This document shows, piece after piece, positions 8,783 through 17,804 of a stretch of 64,000 nucleotides of DNA. Both the position numbers and the translations under genes were made by a program. This DNA is from Verrucomicrobiaceae bacterium (GTDB lineage: Bacteria > Verrucomicrobiota > Verrucomicrobiia > Verrucomicrobiales > Verrucomicrobiaceae), in assembly GCA_016795465.1 (NCBI GenBank), contig JAEUHK010000112.1, positions 1 to 64,000 on the forward strand, read 5' to 3'. Position 1 is the first letter of the stretch; every line of letters begins with the position of its first letter. The notes under the pieces were generated by a model. That model ran no database searches. It was not told where the DNA came from and worked only from the letters and a program-made list of their open reading frames with translations.

Positions 8783-8888
8783 GGGCCGGCTGAAACGCCG
8801 GACCAGCCAGGCAACTTGCGCACATATCTGGACGCCATACGGCATTTACTGGTAACAATCTTCCTTCCACGCCTCATCATCTCGGAAG

Positions 8889-9599
8889 ATGACCCCGCAC
8901 GAAGCCTCTGCCTTTCACACCACACGCTGGACGCGTGTCTGCGCGGCCAAGTCCGACAGTGACGAAGGCCGTTCCGCACTCGCGGAGCTGTGTGAGGCCT
9001 ATTATGAGCCGGTGGTGGCTTATTTGCGCGGCGTGCTGCGGGATGCCGATGCGGCGCGGGAGATGAGTCATGCCTTCTTTGCCGAAATCCTCGCCGGAGG
9101 AGCCATTTCGGGCGCGGACCCGTTGCGCGGTCGCTTTCGTTTTTATCTGCTCGGAGCCGTGCGGCACTTTGTGGCCTCCAAATGGGAATCGGACCAGCGA
9201 CTGCGTCGCGGTGGCGGCATCGCACCTTTGTCACTCGATGCCGAAACGCCCGAACTGCCTCAAACCGACCGCGACAGCCCCGAGGCTGCTTTTGACCGTC
9301 AATGGGCCGTCACCGTACTCGCGCGTGCCATGAGCGTTTTGGAGCGTGAATGCGCCACCGAGGGCAAAACAGCGCTACTGGAGCATTTGAAGCCCTCTTT
9401 GCTCGGCGAAGCCTCTTATGGCGACCAAAACGCCGTCGCTGAAAAACTCGGCCTTAGCGCCGGAGCCGCCCGCGTGGCCGTTCATCGCCTGCGCACTCGC
9501 TTCCGCCACTGCGTGAAGGAAGAAATCGCCAGCACGCTCAAGGATGCCGCGTCGATTGAGGATGAGATGCAGTCATTGCTCGCAGCGCTCGGTGGCTAG
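8889..9599 (+). CDS. ECF-type RNA polymerase sigma factor
   Basis: A 236-residue sigma-70-family protein of the kind found with Ser/Thr kinases in Planctomycetes and Verrucomicrobia. The N-terminus (TTRWTRVCAA) and region 2 (ALAELCEAYYEPVVAYLRG, ADAAREMSHAFFAEIL) are clear. Region 4 is a helix-turn-helix with SYGDQNAVAEKLGLSAGAARVAVHRLR at about 178-205. The kinase gene follows 86 nt downstream on the same strand, so the two are likely co-expressed, with the kinase possibly controlling sigma activity. A heptamer repeat lies just after the stop. Confidence 0.9.
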   Translation: MTPHEASAFHTTRWTRVCAAKSDSDEGRSALAELCEAYYEPVVAYLRGVLRDADAAREMSHAFFAEILAGGAISGADPLRGRFRFYLLGAVRHFVASKWESDQRLRRGGGIAPLSLDAETPELPQTDRDSPEAAFDRQWAVTVLARAMSVLERECATEGKTALLEHLKPSLLGEASYGDQNAVAEKLGLSAGAARVAVHRLRTRFRHCVKEEIASTLKDAASIEDEMQSLLAALGG

Positions 9600-9608
9600 G
9601 CCTCAACC

Positions 9609-9636
9609 GGGAACTGCGAACAGAGAACCGCGAACA
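9609..9636. repeat. degenerate 7-bp tandem array 1
   Basis: Four 7-nt units, GGGAACT GCGAACA then GAGAACC GCGAACA, with GAAC conserved in every unit. The array starts 10 nt after the sigma-factor stop codon and lies before the kinase start. Confidence 0.6.
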
Positions 9637-9685
9637 TTTCCCGATTTTCGTGTAACCTTCCCCTCGCCCCACGGCATGACCGGGC

Positions 9686-11926
9686 ATGAACCCACCTTCT
9701 TCCCATTCCCAATGCCCGCGCTGCGGCGACTCGCTGCCCACCGACGCCGTCGGCGGTTTGTGCCCGCGCTGTCTGATGGTCGGAGCCATGCAGCCCACGC
9801 AGGATGGCGAATCGAATGCCTCCTTGCCACCGATGACGCCGGAGGAACTCGCGCCGCACTTCCCGCAGCTCGAAATCCTCGAATGCCTCGGCCGCGGCGG
9901 CATGGGCGTGGTCTATAAAGCACGTCAGAAGAGTCTGAACCGTCTCGTCGCGCTCAAACTGCTCGCGCCGGAGCGTGCCGACGATCCGCAGTTCGCCGCC
10001 CGCTTTGAAAAAGAGGCGCAGGCCCTCGCCGCGCTGAATCATCCGCACATCGTCAGCGTGTTCGACTTTGGGCAGGCCAGCGGCTTTTACTACTTGCTCA
10101 TGGAGTTCGTGGACGGCGTGAATCTGCGCCAGCTTCTCCAATCGAAGCGCCTCACGCCCAAAGAAGCCCTCAGCATCGTGCCGCCCGTGTGTGATGCGCT
10201 GCAATGCGCCCACGACCACGGCATCGTCCACCGCGACATCAAACCGGAGAACCTGCTCATCGACAAAAGCGGCGTCGTAAAGATCGCCGACTTCGGCATC
10301 GCGAGGATCATCCACCGTGAAACAGACACTCCTGTCTGTTTAGAAACGGGGCAGACAGGAGTGTCTGCCTCACTTCCTCAAGGCACCCCCGCCTACGCCG
10401 CCCCCGAGCAGCAAAACGGCCACGCCGACCACCGCGCGGACATCTACAGCCTCGGTGTCGTGCTTTACGAGATGCTCACCGGCGAGCGCCCGAAGGACAA
10501 ACTCGAAGCGCCATCCAAACGCGTGCAGGTGGACATCCGCATCGACGAAATCGTGCTCCGTGCGCTCGAAAAGACGCCTGAATTGCGCTTCGCCACCGCG
10601 GCAGAGTTTCGCACGCAGGTCGAAAAGGCCGTTCATCAGCCCAACAAGCCGCTCAGCGGCATGCAGAGCTTCTTCCAGCGCTGGTGCCCCGCTTCGTGGT
10701 TCGAGAAGATGAAGGCGGAATCGCAGGCATGGCACCTCGTGTGCGATTGCGGCCACGCGACCTCGGTTTGGGATCGCGGCGGCATTCGTTACGGTGCCTC
10801 CGGCAAGCCGATGAAGCTCATGAGTTGCCCCGCATGCGGCAAATTCACCACGCACCGCATGGAATGGCGCGGCGAAGGTGGACCGGACAATCCGAAGAAA
10901 GGCTCCATGAACGCCCTGGCGGTGAATGCGGCGGTGTGGGTGGCTTTGGCGCTGGTGGCGCTCGGCGTGGTCTTTCTGGTGGAGGTGATCCGCGATGGCA
11001 TGCGCGGTGAAGGCATGGCGTTGTTCGCGGCGCTGCTCGCCGGCGCGGCTCCGATCATCCTTCGAGGCACCTGGATGCGCGGTTTTGCCGTGAGCGCTTT
11101 CATCCTGGCGCTGCCTTGCATCTCCATCGGCGTCTTCTTCGTCTATGCGATGACCACGGAAAGCGGCGGCTGGCATCCGACGCCGGCTGAGGCCTTCATC
11201 GTTCCGCTGTCCTGGATCGGCGCGATCTTCTTTCCCATCGCAGGCATGGCGCTTTGGCATGGCGGGCGTCCCTATGGAAAAAGAATGGGCTGCGTCGGGC
11301 TGGCGCTGACGATTCTCATCTTCGTCTTTGTGTCGCTTCTCGTCGTGGCGGGCGTCTGGATATTGATCCGCGGAGCGAGTCAGCAGGCCGTACCCATCTC
11401 GCCCCAATCCGCCAGTGTCGATCCTGCCGATGTGGCTGATGGTTTCGATTTTCCAGTCGGGCCACCGGATGGGAACGGCTTCCACGTCGTGCGCGAGGCT
11501 TTTGGCAAAGATAGCCCGCACGCAGGCGAGGACTGGAATGGCGACGGCGAACCCAACAGCGACCTTGGCGCTCCGATTCATGCCGTGGCACATGGCTTGG
11601 TGGTCTTCTCGGAAAACTCCAGCGTCGGCCATGGTCACGTCATCATCGTTCGGCACAACTTCTGGGATGACAAAGGCCGCCTGCAGGTCTGCGAGTCCTC
11701 GTATCATCATCTCCAGGAGCGACTCGTGAAGGCAGGAGACAGCGTCAAACGCGGGCAAAAGATCGGCACGATGGGCAACGCGAACGGTCTCTATGCCGTG
11801 CATCTTCACTTCGAGCTGCGCAAAACACCCGGCATGGGCTTGGAGCAGTCAAAGTATGAAAAGAGCACAAAGAACTACTGGGAGCCCTCCGAGTTCATCC
11901 GAGAGCACCGGCCTCTGGTGAAGTAG
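9686..11926 (+). CDS. membrane Ser/Thr protein kinase fused to M23 peptidase domain
   Basis: A 746-residue protein. Residues 10-29 are a zinc ribbon (CPRC, CPRC). The kinase domain follows: glycine loop GRGGMG near 70, Lys91, HRD 182-184, DFG 202-204, APEQ near 238. About 345-400 holds a second Cys-rich segment (CDCG, CPACG). Five likely membrane helices lie at about 409-433, 442-460, 466-490, 503-525 and 535-561. The C-terminus (about 600-740) is an M23/LytM-type domain with zinc-ligand motifs HAGED (His612) and HLH (706-708). An odd number of helices puts the kinase inside and the peptidase outside. A nested palindrome encodes about residues 213-228 of the activation segment. The frame continues past the TAG into a SecD-like tail. 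Confidence 0.9.
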   Translation: MNPPSSHSQCPRCGDSLPTDAVGGLCPRCLMVGAMQPTQDGESNASLPPMTPEELAPHFPQLEILECLGRGGMGVVYKARQKSLNRLVALKLLAPERADDPQFAARFEKEAQALAALNHPHIVSVFDFGQASGFYYLLMEFVDGVNLRQLLQSKRLTPKEALSIVPPVCDALQCAHDHGIVHRDIKPENLLIDKSGVVKIADFGIARIIHRETDTPVCLETGQTGVSASLPQGTPAYAAPEQQNGHADHRADIYSLGVVLYEMLTGERPKDKLEAPSKRVQVDIRIDEIVLRALEKTPELRFATAAEFRTQVEKAVHQPNKPLSGMQSFFQRWCPASWFEKMKAESQAWHLVCDCGHATSVWDRGGIRYGASGKPMKLMSCPACGKFTTHRMEWRGEGGPDNPKKGSMNALAVNAAVWVALALVALGVVFLVEVIRDGMRGEGMALFAALLAGAAPIILRGTWMRGFAVSAFILALPCISIGVFFVYAMTTESGGWHPTPAEAFIVPLSWIGAIFFPIAGMALWHGGRPYGKRMGCVGLALTILIFVFVSLLVVAGVWILIRGASQQAVPISPQSASVDPADVADGFDFPVGPPDGNGFHVVREAFGKDSPHAGEDWNGDGEPNSDLGAPIHAVAHGLVVFSENSSVGHGHVIIVRHNFWDDKGRLQVCESSYHHLQERLVKAGDSVKRGQKIGTMGNANGLYAVHLHFELRKTPGMGLEQSKYEKSTKNYWEPSEFIREHRPLVK
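10323..10367. repeat. nested-palindrome repeat element B, inside the kinase gene
   Basis: CAGACACTCCTGTCTG (10323-10338) and its exact complement CAGACAGGAGTGTCTG (10352-10367) flank a 13-nt loop. Each 16-nt arm is also a palindrome around a 4-nt centre (CAGACA-CTCC-TGTCTG). It is in frame and adds the residues between DFG and the APE motif of the kinase. Confidence 0.85.
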
Positions 11927-11962
11927 CCCGCCAGTGTCGTTTCCACGCCGCCCGCACTGCAA

Positions 11963-12361
11963 ATGCGTTGGGTGGCGGAGTCTGCCTCGGCCGAAACCAA
12001 AGAGCTGGAACTGCGCGGTGCCAGCCAAGAGAAGCTGCATGTCGAAAAAGCCGTCCAGCTCGACGCCAGCCAGGTGAGGCTCGTCGGCGTGGTGGGAAGC
12101 GAGGCCAGCGACCAACCCGGCAGCCTGCGAATCGCTCTCACGCTGACGCAGGAGGGTGCGGCACGCTTTGCACAAATCACCCGCGACGGGAAAGGCCGCC
12201 GGCTCGCCATTTTGCTCGGTGGGCAGCTTTGGACCGCGCCTCTCATCCGTGAAGAGATCACCGGAGGCACGCTGGAGATCATCGGGAACTTCACTGAAGG
12301 AGAAGCGAAGGCTCTGGCGGATGCCATTCGTGCCAGCATCCCTTCGCAGCCAATAAAATGA
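11963..12361 (+). pseudogene. SecDF P1-head-like fragment, detached tail of the kinase gene
   Basis: 132 residues from the first ATG, with a C-terminal half resembling the SecD/SecDF P1 head domain (LTLTQEGAARFAQITRD, GRRLAILLGG, ITGGTLEIIGNFT). The frame is the same as the kinase and is open upstream back to the kinase TAG at 11924-11926; no Shine-Dalgarno precedes 11963. Verrucomicrobial zinc-ribbon kinases often carry such a domain at their C-terminus, so this looks like the original kinase tail separated by a stop. Alternatives are read-through of TAG or an independently translated small protein. Confidence 0.6.
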
Positions 12362-12401
12362 GAGAGTCACACGTTATCCGCTTCGTTAAGCCGCCGCCGT
12401 C

Positions 12402-13337
12402 ATGAAACCGAGCCTCCTCTCCCTCCTTTCGCTGTTCATCGTCATGTCGCTCTCTGCCCGTGAGTGGACCTCCAGCGATGGCAAAAAGCTCCAGGCGGAC
12501 TTTGTCTCGCTCAATGGCGATCAAGTGATGCTGAAACTGGCGAACGGCCAGAGCGTGCCGGTGCCTCTGAGCCGGCTTTCCGCAGCGGATCAGGCCTTTG
12601 TGAAACAACAAGGCCCCGCAGCGCCCGCGACGACGCCCAATGCGGCACCAAAGAAGGTCGAAGGCGAGTTTGCCGCGCTGCTCACGGGCGACTGGGCGCT
12701 CTCGAAGCACAAGAACCTGCCCTTTGCCCTCTACGGCGCGAAGGAACTCGATGCCGCGAAGAAATACCCGCTCATCCTCGCGCTGCATGGCCGCAGTCAG
12801 AATGATGAAAATGGCAAACAAGTCGGCGGCTGGATGAAGAGCTTCACCACCGAGGCACGCTACGCAAAGAACCCGTGCATCATCCTCGCGCCGCTCGGTT
12901 ATCAGCCCTTTGGCGGCACCGGCTCGGCTTGGAACTCCAAACCGGGCGAGGAAGCGATCGATCTGGTGAAGGAACTGCTCAAGTCGCTGCCCATCGACAA
13001 AGAGCGCGTCTATTGCGTCGGCTACTCGATGGGCGGCTTTGGCACCTGTCACCTCATCAACACGGAGACGCGCCTGTTCGCCGCCGGAGTCGCCGTCGCA
13101 GGCTGCACCGGGCCGGAAACGGCGGGCACCTTCAAAAAAGTGCCGCTGTGGCTTTTCCACGCCGTCGATGATCAAACTGTCGAGGTGAAATACTCGCGCG
13201 ATCTGTGGGAGGCCCTGAAGCGCGACAAAGAATGCAAATACACCGAATACCCGACCGGCGGGCACGGCATCGCTGGCAAAGTCTTCGAAGAAGCCACGCT
13301 GCACGAGTGGCTCTTCGCAAAAGGCGTGAAGCCCTGA
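12402..13337 (+). CDS. secreted SHD1-domain esterase/dienelactone hydrolase-like protein
   Basis: A 311-residue protein with a signal peptide (first about 19 residues). Residues about 20-70 match SLA1 homology domain 1 (REWTSSDGKKLQADF, then VPVPLSRLSAADQAFV), common in Planctomycetes/Verrucomicrobia secreted proteins. The rest is an alpha/beta hydrolase: LILALHGRSQ, nucleophile motif GYSMGGFG, an Asp in FHAVDDQTV and a His in PTGGHGI. It is likely a periplasmic carboxyl esterase or peptidase. Its TGA directly abuts the stop of the convergent gene at 13338 (TGATCA). Confidence 0.8.
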   Translation: MKPSLLSLLSLFIVMSLSAREWTSSDGKKLQADFVSLNGDQVMLKLANGQSVPVPLSRLSAADQAFVKQQGPAAPATTPNAAPKKVEGEFAALLTGDWALSKHKNLPFALYGAKELDAAKKYPLILALHGRSQNDENGKQVGGWMKSFTTEARYAKNPCIILAPLGYQPFGGTGSAWNSKPGEEAIDLVKELLKSLPIDKERVYCVGYSMGGFGTCHLINTETRLFAAGVAVAGCTGPETAGTFKKVPLWLFHAVDDQTVEVKYSRDLWEALKRDKECKYTEYPTGGHGIAGKVFEEATLHEWLFAKGVKP

Positions 13338-15662
13338 TCAAGGCACCGCCAGCGGCACAATCTCCCGCGCCTTCTTCAAATCGGGCCGCGCGGGCCGCGG
13401 ATCATGCCAGCGATCCTTCGGCGCAGGCGCTTTGGCATCGAGATAGGCACCGAGACGCATGCGGAGTGCTTCAAAGGCAGGCTGCGTGTCTTGGCCGAAC
13501 TGCGACTTGCCGGCGTCTTCTTCGTTCTTCTTCACCAACGTCGCGCTGAGGCCCGGAATGGCACGCACGGAGGCCATGACGGCTTCGCGGCTCTCGCCGC
13601 TGACGGCGCAGTATTGGGTGAGATACTCGACGAGTTGCTGGCCGGCGCGGAAGGTCTTCAGGCGCAGGCTGGGCACGGGGCCGTTGGCGGTGGGGTAGAG
13701 CACGGAGAGTTCGTCAGGCGTTTGCCACGCGTCGTTTTTGCCGATGGTGTTCCAGGGCACGACGCCATCTGCGCCGAGCGACCAGGCCTCGACGCACCAC
13801 GCGGCGTTGGTGACGTTCGGTGTGCCGATGGCGTTCGCGCTGCCATACATGTAGTAGAGATTGCCGCAGGCTTTGGCGCGACGCTGAATGCGCGGCCAGT
13901 AGTCGCGCAGCACGCCGCTGACGACTTCGACATTCACGCAGTGATCGAGCAACTCGCGCTGCCACTGCGGTCGGGAAATGTCGGCGCGATAGGTCAGATT
14001 GACCTTCGGATAAGGCGCGACGGCGTTCCAGAATTCGCGGCCGTAGTGGCGGATGGCCCAGAAGTCCTGCGTGTGCACCGGTTCATCGAAAATCCAGGCC
14101 GCGGTGCACTTCCGCCAGTCGTCCTTTTTGAAGTACACCTTGTTGTTGAGGTAGAATTCAAACATCGGCTCGGTCCAGCCCTTCGCTTCGAGATGCTTCG
14201 CGATCTCCGCCGCCATCGCGCGGAACTGCGTCCAGTAGGCCTCATCAAACGCGCTCTCGATCCAGTAACCGCCTTTGAAATGCTCGTCGTGCTTCATCGG
14301 CCAGTTCTCGTTCAGCAGCAGGTAATACGCGTCCACCGGCACCGCGCCGCGCGGCAGATCGGCGAAGGCGCTGCCATCGAGCAGCGGGCCGAACTCGGCA
14401 TCGAACTTCGTCCAATCCCACTTCCCATCGCCGCCGAGCTTCGGCGCGGGCTCGTCCACCTTGCCCGTCCAGCCATACGGCAGCTGATTCAGCACCACGC
14501 GATGCTCATGCGCGAGCCGGTAATAGTCACGCGCATGCCCCGGCAGGCCGTAGGCGTTCATCTGCGGCAGGAACGACAAGCGATCCGACAGCGTGAAGTT
14601 CCAAACCGTGATCTTGAACGGCATCACGGTGCCATTCACCGTCACCGTGCCACCGTGCGTGCCTGCGAGCGTGTTTTTCGGCACGTGCAGCTCGATGAAG
14701 GTGTCTTCGCTTTTGGAATCATCGCCCGGCACCAGCGGGTCATGCATTCCACCGACTTTGGGCATCGAGTAGAGCTTCACGCCCAATTCAGGCGCTTTGA
14801 CGAGCGGTTTGCCCGTGACCGAAAAACCGATCGTTTCGCCCTTCGCGGCAAAAAAGTGCGTCGAAGCCAGTTCGCGGCCGAAAACGTCTGTCGAAGGCAA
14901 ATTTGGCTTCACGGCCGAAATGGCCGGAACAGGCGGCAAAGTGGCTGCGGCGACCGGATTGACCTGATTGACGGTTTTGGGAGCCTCCACCGCACCATCT
15001 TCGAGCCAGAGCGTGAAGTAGGGCTTGTGGATGCGTTTGTCCTCGCGGCTCGACACGTAGCGATTCACGAAATTCGTGAACTTCACCGCGTTGCCATCGC
15101 GCGTGTATTCGCTGCCGATGTCGTCGATGACGTAAAAGCCGTGTGACCAGCCCTCAAGCCGTGCCTGCGCCACTTCGGGAGCGATGGGGATTATCTGCCA
15201 GCCTTCCCCATCTGGCGCGGAGGCGTCGCCAAAGCCCCACAGCGATCCGCCTTCGCCGCACACGACGCTGGTGATGTCCGGTTCGTTGTTACCCCAGCGC
15301 AGCTCGCCCGTCTTCGCCCACACGAAGGAACTCGCTCCCGGTGTCTTCGCGTAGCTGCTGCCGGTGCCTTCCACCCAGTCCTGCGCGATCGTGGAGACCG
15401 TCGTGCGCCGCAACGGTGCCTCCGGCGATGCGAGATGCACATGCAGTTGCGCTTTGGTGACCTTCTTCCCCCGCAGCGGAGCCGGATCAAAGTCGATGAG
15501 GAAGAACTCCTGGATGCCCTTCAGCTTCAGCCGGTGCGATCCGCCATTGTTCCCCTCCACCTCCTTCGAGTAAGCCGAGATCCACAAGTCCCGCGACACC
15601 TCCACACGCTGCTGCGCATGCAAAGTGAGGGCGGCGAGGAGGAAGAGAGCGAGGCGTTTCAT
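13338..15662 (-). CDS. secreted DUF4091-like glycosidase-type protein
   Basis: A 774-residue protein with a signal peptide (MKRLALFLLAALTLHA). The N-terminal about 230 residues form a beta-rich domain of the DNRLRE/CBM type (TKAQLHVHLAS, DWVEGTG), followed by a linker at about 230-250. The remainder resembles DUF4091 glycoside-hydrolase-like proteins: a beta-sandwich, then a TIM-barrel-like region with AAWIFDEPVH and NLTYRADISRPQW. Catalytic residues cannot be assigned from sequence alone. It is likely exported and involved in glycan breakdown. It stands alone between a convergent neighbour and repeat element C. Confidence 0.65.
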   Translation of the reverse strand: MKRLALFLLAALTLHAQQRVEVSRDLWISAYSKEVEGNNGGSHRLKLKGIQEFFLIDFDPAPLRGKKVTKAQLHVHLASPEAPLRRTTVSTIAQDWVEGTGSSYAKTPGASSFVWAKTGELRWGNNEPDITSVVCGEGGSLWGFGDASAPDGEGWQIIPIAPEVAQARLEGWSHGFYVIDDIGSEYTRDGNAVKFTNFVNRYVSSREDKRIHKPYFTLWLEDGAVEAPKTVNQVNPVAAATLPPVPAISAVKPNLPSTDVFGRELASTHFFAAKGETIGFSVTGKPLVKAPELGVKLYSMPKVGGMHDPLVPGDDSKSEDTFIELHVPKNTLAGTHGGTVTVNGTVMPFKITVWNFTLSDRLSFLPQMNAYGLPGHARDYYRLAHEHRVVLNQLPYGWTGKVDEPAPKLGGDGKWDWTKFDAEFGPLLDGSAFADLPRGAVPVDAYYLLLNENWPMKHDEHFKGGYWIESAFDEAYWTQFRAMAAEIAKHLEAKGWTEPMFEFYLNNKVYFKKDDWRKCTAAWIFDEPVHTQDFWAIRHYGREFWNAVAPYPKVNLTYRADISRPQWQRELLDHCVNVEVVSGVLRDYWPRIQRRAKACGNLYYMYGSANAIGTPNVTNAAWCVEAWSLGADGVVPWNTIGKNDAWQTPDELSVLYPTANGPVPSLRLKTFRAGQQLVEYLTQYCAVSGESREAVMASVRAIPGLSATLVKKNEEDAGKSQFGQDTQPAFEALRMRLGAYLDAKAPAPKDRWHDPRPARPDLKKAREIVPLAVP

Positions 15663-15773
15663 ACGGCGGTTGGGGCGGAAGTAACGCCGATGATGCGGGC
15701 ATCATGTCAGCCGAAACATCAGCAAGCGGCTGATAAACAGCCACGCTGAAAATGGGATGAACGAATGTCGCGC

Positions 15774-15864
15774 CAGCGTTCTGGACTGCTCCAGTCCTCT
15801 GGAGCTTTTCGCAGTCCGGGAGACGCTCGAAAGCGCCGGAGGGCCGGCGCACTCCAGGACGCTG
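15774..15864. repeat. nested-palindrome repeat element C
   Basis: Outer arms CAGCGTTCTGGACTGC (15774-15789) and GCACTCCAGGACGCTG (15849-15864) pair imperfectly. Between them are two inner hairpins, one around CTCCAG-TCCT-CTGGAG and one around CGCCGG-AGGG-CCGGCG. It is homologous to element F (51129-51201) but about 18 nt longer in the middle. It lies in the 212-nt gap 15663-15874, where I see no gene. Confidence 0.8.
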
Positions 15865-15874
15865 CCGCGAGATT

Positions 15875-16576
15875 TCATGCGGTTCGAGTCAGCGATGACA
15901 AACTCACGCGCTGACGCCCCTGTTCATCGAAATTCGACGGGCTGAGCCATTGCTCGAGGGCTTCGCGGAGCGCGGGCCATTCTTTATCGATGGCGGCGAA
16001 CCACGCGGTGTCGCGATTGCGGCCTTTGCGGACGGTGGCTTGGCGGAAGATGCCTTCAAAGGCCAGGCCGAGGCGCAGTGCGGCGTTGCGCGAGGCTTTG
16101 TTGAGCGAATCGCATTTCCACTCGTAGCGACGGTAGCCTAGCGCGAAGGCGTGGCGCATCATGAGATACATCGCCTCGGTGGCGGCGGGCGTGCGCTGGA
16201 GTTTCGGCGAGAAATGCAGATGACCGACCTCAATGCTGCCGCAGGACGGCGAGATGCGCAGGTAGCTCGCCACACCGATGGCTTCGCCGCTCGCAGGCTC
16301 GACAATCGCGAAGAAAAGCGGATCACGCGTGCCGCTTTGCTGCTCCAGCCAGGCGCGGAAGTCCTCAAACACCTCAAACGGGCCGTAAGGCAGGTAAGTC
16401 CAGCCAGAGCCATGCGGATCGAGCGCGTAGGCATCGAAAAGCGATCTCGCATGCTTCGCGGCATCGAGCGGCTCCAGGCGGCAAAAACGGCCGTGCATCA
16501 CCTCGCGGGCCGGAAACGGCGGCTCGCGCCAGTTGGCGACGATTTCGCCGAGGGGTTGATGCGGGACTTCGGGCAT
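15875..16576 (-). CDS. GNAT family acetyltransferase (RimJ/RimL-like)
   Basis: A 233-residue protein from the ATG at 16576; an upstream extension would overlap the divergent phosphoesterase gene and is not supported. Visible family features are GRFCRLEPLDAAKHARSLF at the start, FFAIVEPASGEAIGVASYLRI, EVGHLHFSPKLQRTPAATEA (the acetyl-CoA-binding segment) and WKCDSLNKASRNAALRLGL. It probably acetylates an amine on a small molecule or protein N-terminus in the cytoplasm. It is divergent from the gene at 16638. Confidence 0.85.
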   Translation of the reverse strand: MPEVPHQPLGEIVANWREPPFPAREVMHGRFCRLEPLDAAKHARSLFDAYALDPHGSGWTYLPYGPFEVFEDFRAWLEQQSGTRDPLFFAIVEPASGEAIGVASYLRISPSCGSIEVGHLHFSPKLQRTPAATEAMYLMMRHAFALGYRRYEWKCDSLNKASRNAALRLGLAFEGIFRQATVRKGRNRDTAWFAAIDKEWPALREALEQWLSPSNFDEQGRQRVSLSSLTRTA

Positions 16577-16637
16577 GGTGGTGATTGCAGTCGAGTTTCT
16601 TCGCGCATCCGGCGTATGACTCAAGACTTTCCCTCTC

Positions 16638-17768
16638 ATGATCCGCCCGCTGTTTCTCCTTCTCACCACCAGCCTTGCTGCCGAGCCGATCGAGCGCGTG
16701 TGGCTCACGCATGCCTCGAATGATCCATCGAAGATCGTCATCAACTGGGAAACGGCGACGCCGGGTGACTCGGTGGTCGAGTTTGGCACGAGCGCGGAGC
16801 TTGGGAAGCAGGTGAAGGCCGCGGAGTCGGTCACGCTGCATCACATCGAGATCCCGCTGGAGCAGACGGACTTGGTTTATCACTACCGCGTGCGCAGCGG
16901 CGGCGATGCGTCGGAGGTGCTTCGCTTCAAAGGCTATCCGACGAAGGAACTGCGCCTCGCGATGGTGGGCGACTGGGGCTTCGCGAAGGGCAAAGACCTC
17001 ACTTCGCTGATGAAGGACGATCCGCACCTGCTCGTCACGCTCGGTGACAACGTGCCCGATTTGCACGGAAAAGGCCGCGAAGGCACAAAAGCCTTCAGCG
17101 CGCTCATCGACCAGCATCGCGAGCTTTTTCGCTCCACGCCGCTGATGCCGATTTTGGGCAATCACGACCGCGAAATCACCTCGCGAGGCCCGAAGCCGCC
17201 TGCGCATGCGGTTTACGATGTGGAGGCGAAGGCCTTCCGCGATTTCTTCGCGCTACCGGACAAAGAATGGCACTGGCGCTTCGACATCCCGGCCTTCCGC
17301 CTGCGATTGCTCGCGCTCGATGCCAGCCACACGAAGGATCAAGGCACGACGTGGCAGACGAATCATCCCATCACCTCCGGATCGGAGCAGCACGCGTGGT
17401 TTGCCCGCGAAGCGGCCCGCACCGATGCCGATTTCGTGCTCACGCTGAACAACGAGCAAAACTCGCTCATGCGTGGCTACGACCAGAAGGCCTGGCTGCC
17501 ACTCTTTGAGCAAACGAGCGCCGTTTTCACCGGCTACGGCTACTTCGCCGAACGCGCCGAGTTCAACGGCCTGCCCTACTTCAACACCTGCCTCAAAGGC
17601 GACGGCGATCTCTACAAAGACCCGCACTCCCGCTTCAACGCCCGCAAGGATCACTACCTGCTCCTCACGCTGCGTGCCGGTGCCCCGACGATCACCGCCC
17701 AATTCAAAAACCTCCACGGCGAGGTGCTCGACACGTCGGAGATCGGCAAAAAACAGGCCGGGAGGTGA
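16638..17768 (+). CDS. secreted metallophosphoesterase with Fn3-like N-domain
   Basis: A 376-residue protein with a short signal peptide (MIRPLFLLLTTSLAA). The first about 90 residues form a beta-sandwich of the purple-acid-phosphatase type (RVWLTHASNDPSKIVINWET). The calcineurin-like metal motifs follow: MVGDWG, TLGDNV and ILGNHDRE, plus a later His-containing segment. It is likely a periplasmic phosphatase or phosphodiesterase. Compared with classical purple acid phosphatases several ligand segments are altered, so substrate is uncertain. A GC-rich hairpin spans its stop codon. Confidence 0.85.
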   Translation: MIRPLFLLLTTSLAAEPIERVWLTHASNDPSKIVINWETATPGDSVVEFGTSAELGKQVKAAESVTLHHIEIPLEQTDLVYHYRVRSGGDASEVLRFKGYPTKELRLAMVGDWGFAKGKDLTSLMKDDPHLLVTLGDNVPDLHGKGREGTKAFSALIDQHRELFRSTPLMPILGNHDREITSRGPKPPAHAVYDVEAKAFRDFFALPDKEWHWRFDIPAFRLRLLALDASHTKDQGTTWQTNHPITSGSEQHAWFAREAARTDADFVLTLNNEQNSLMRGYDQKAWLPLFEQTSAVFTGYGYFAERAEFNGLPYFNTCLKGDGDLYKDPHSRFNARKDHYLLLTLRAGAPTITAQFKNLHGEVLDTSEIGKKQAGR

Positions 17769-17777
17769 TCCCGGCCT
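17755..17777. terminator. hairpin across the stop codon of the phosphoesterase gene
   Basis: AGGCCGGGA (17755-17763) pairs exactly with TCCCGGCCT (17769-17777); the 5-nt loop GGTGA contains the TGA stop. It lies between convergent genes and could end transcription in either direction, though no T tract follows. Confidence 0.45.
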
Positions 17778-17804
17778 GCGTGGAGTGATTGATGTGAGCA
17801 GCGA

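Noticed and set aside
16374..17207. Minus-strand frame overlapping the acetyltransferase start and the phosphoesterase
   Set aside because: Conflicts with metal-binding motifs in the plus-strand phosphoesterase and with the acetyltransferase start.
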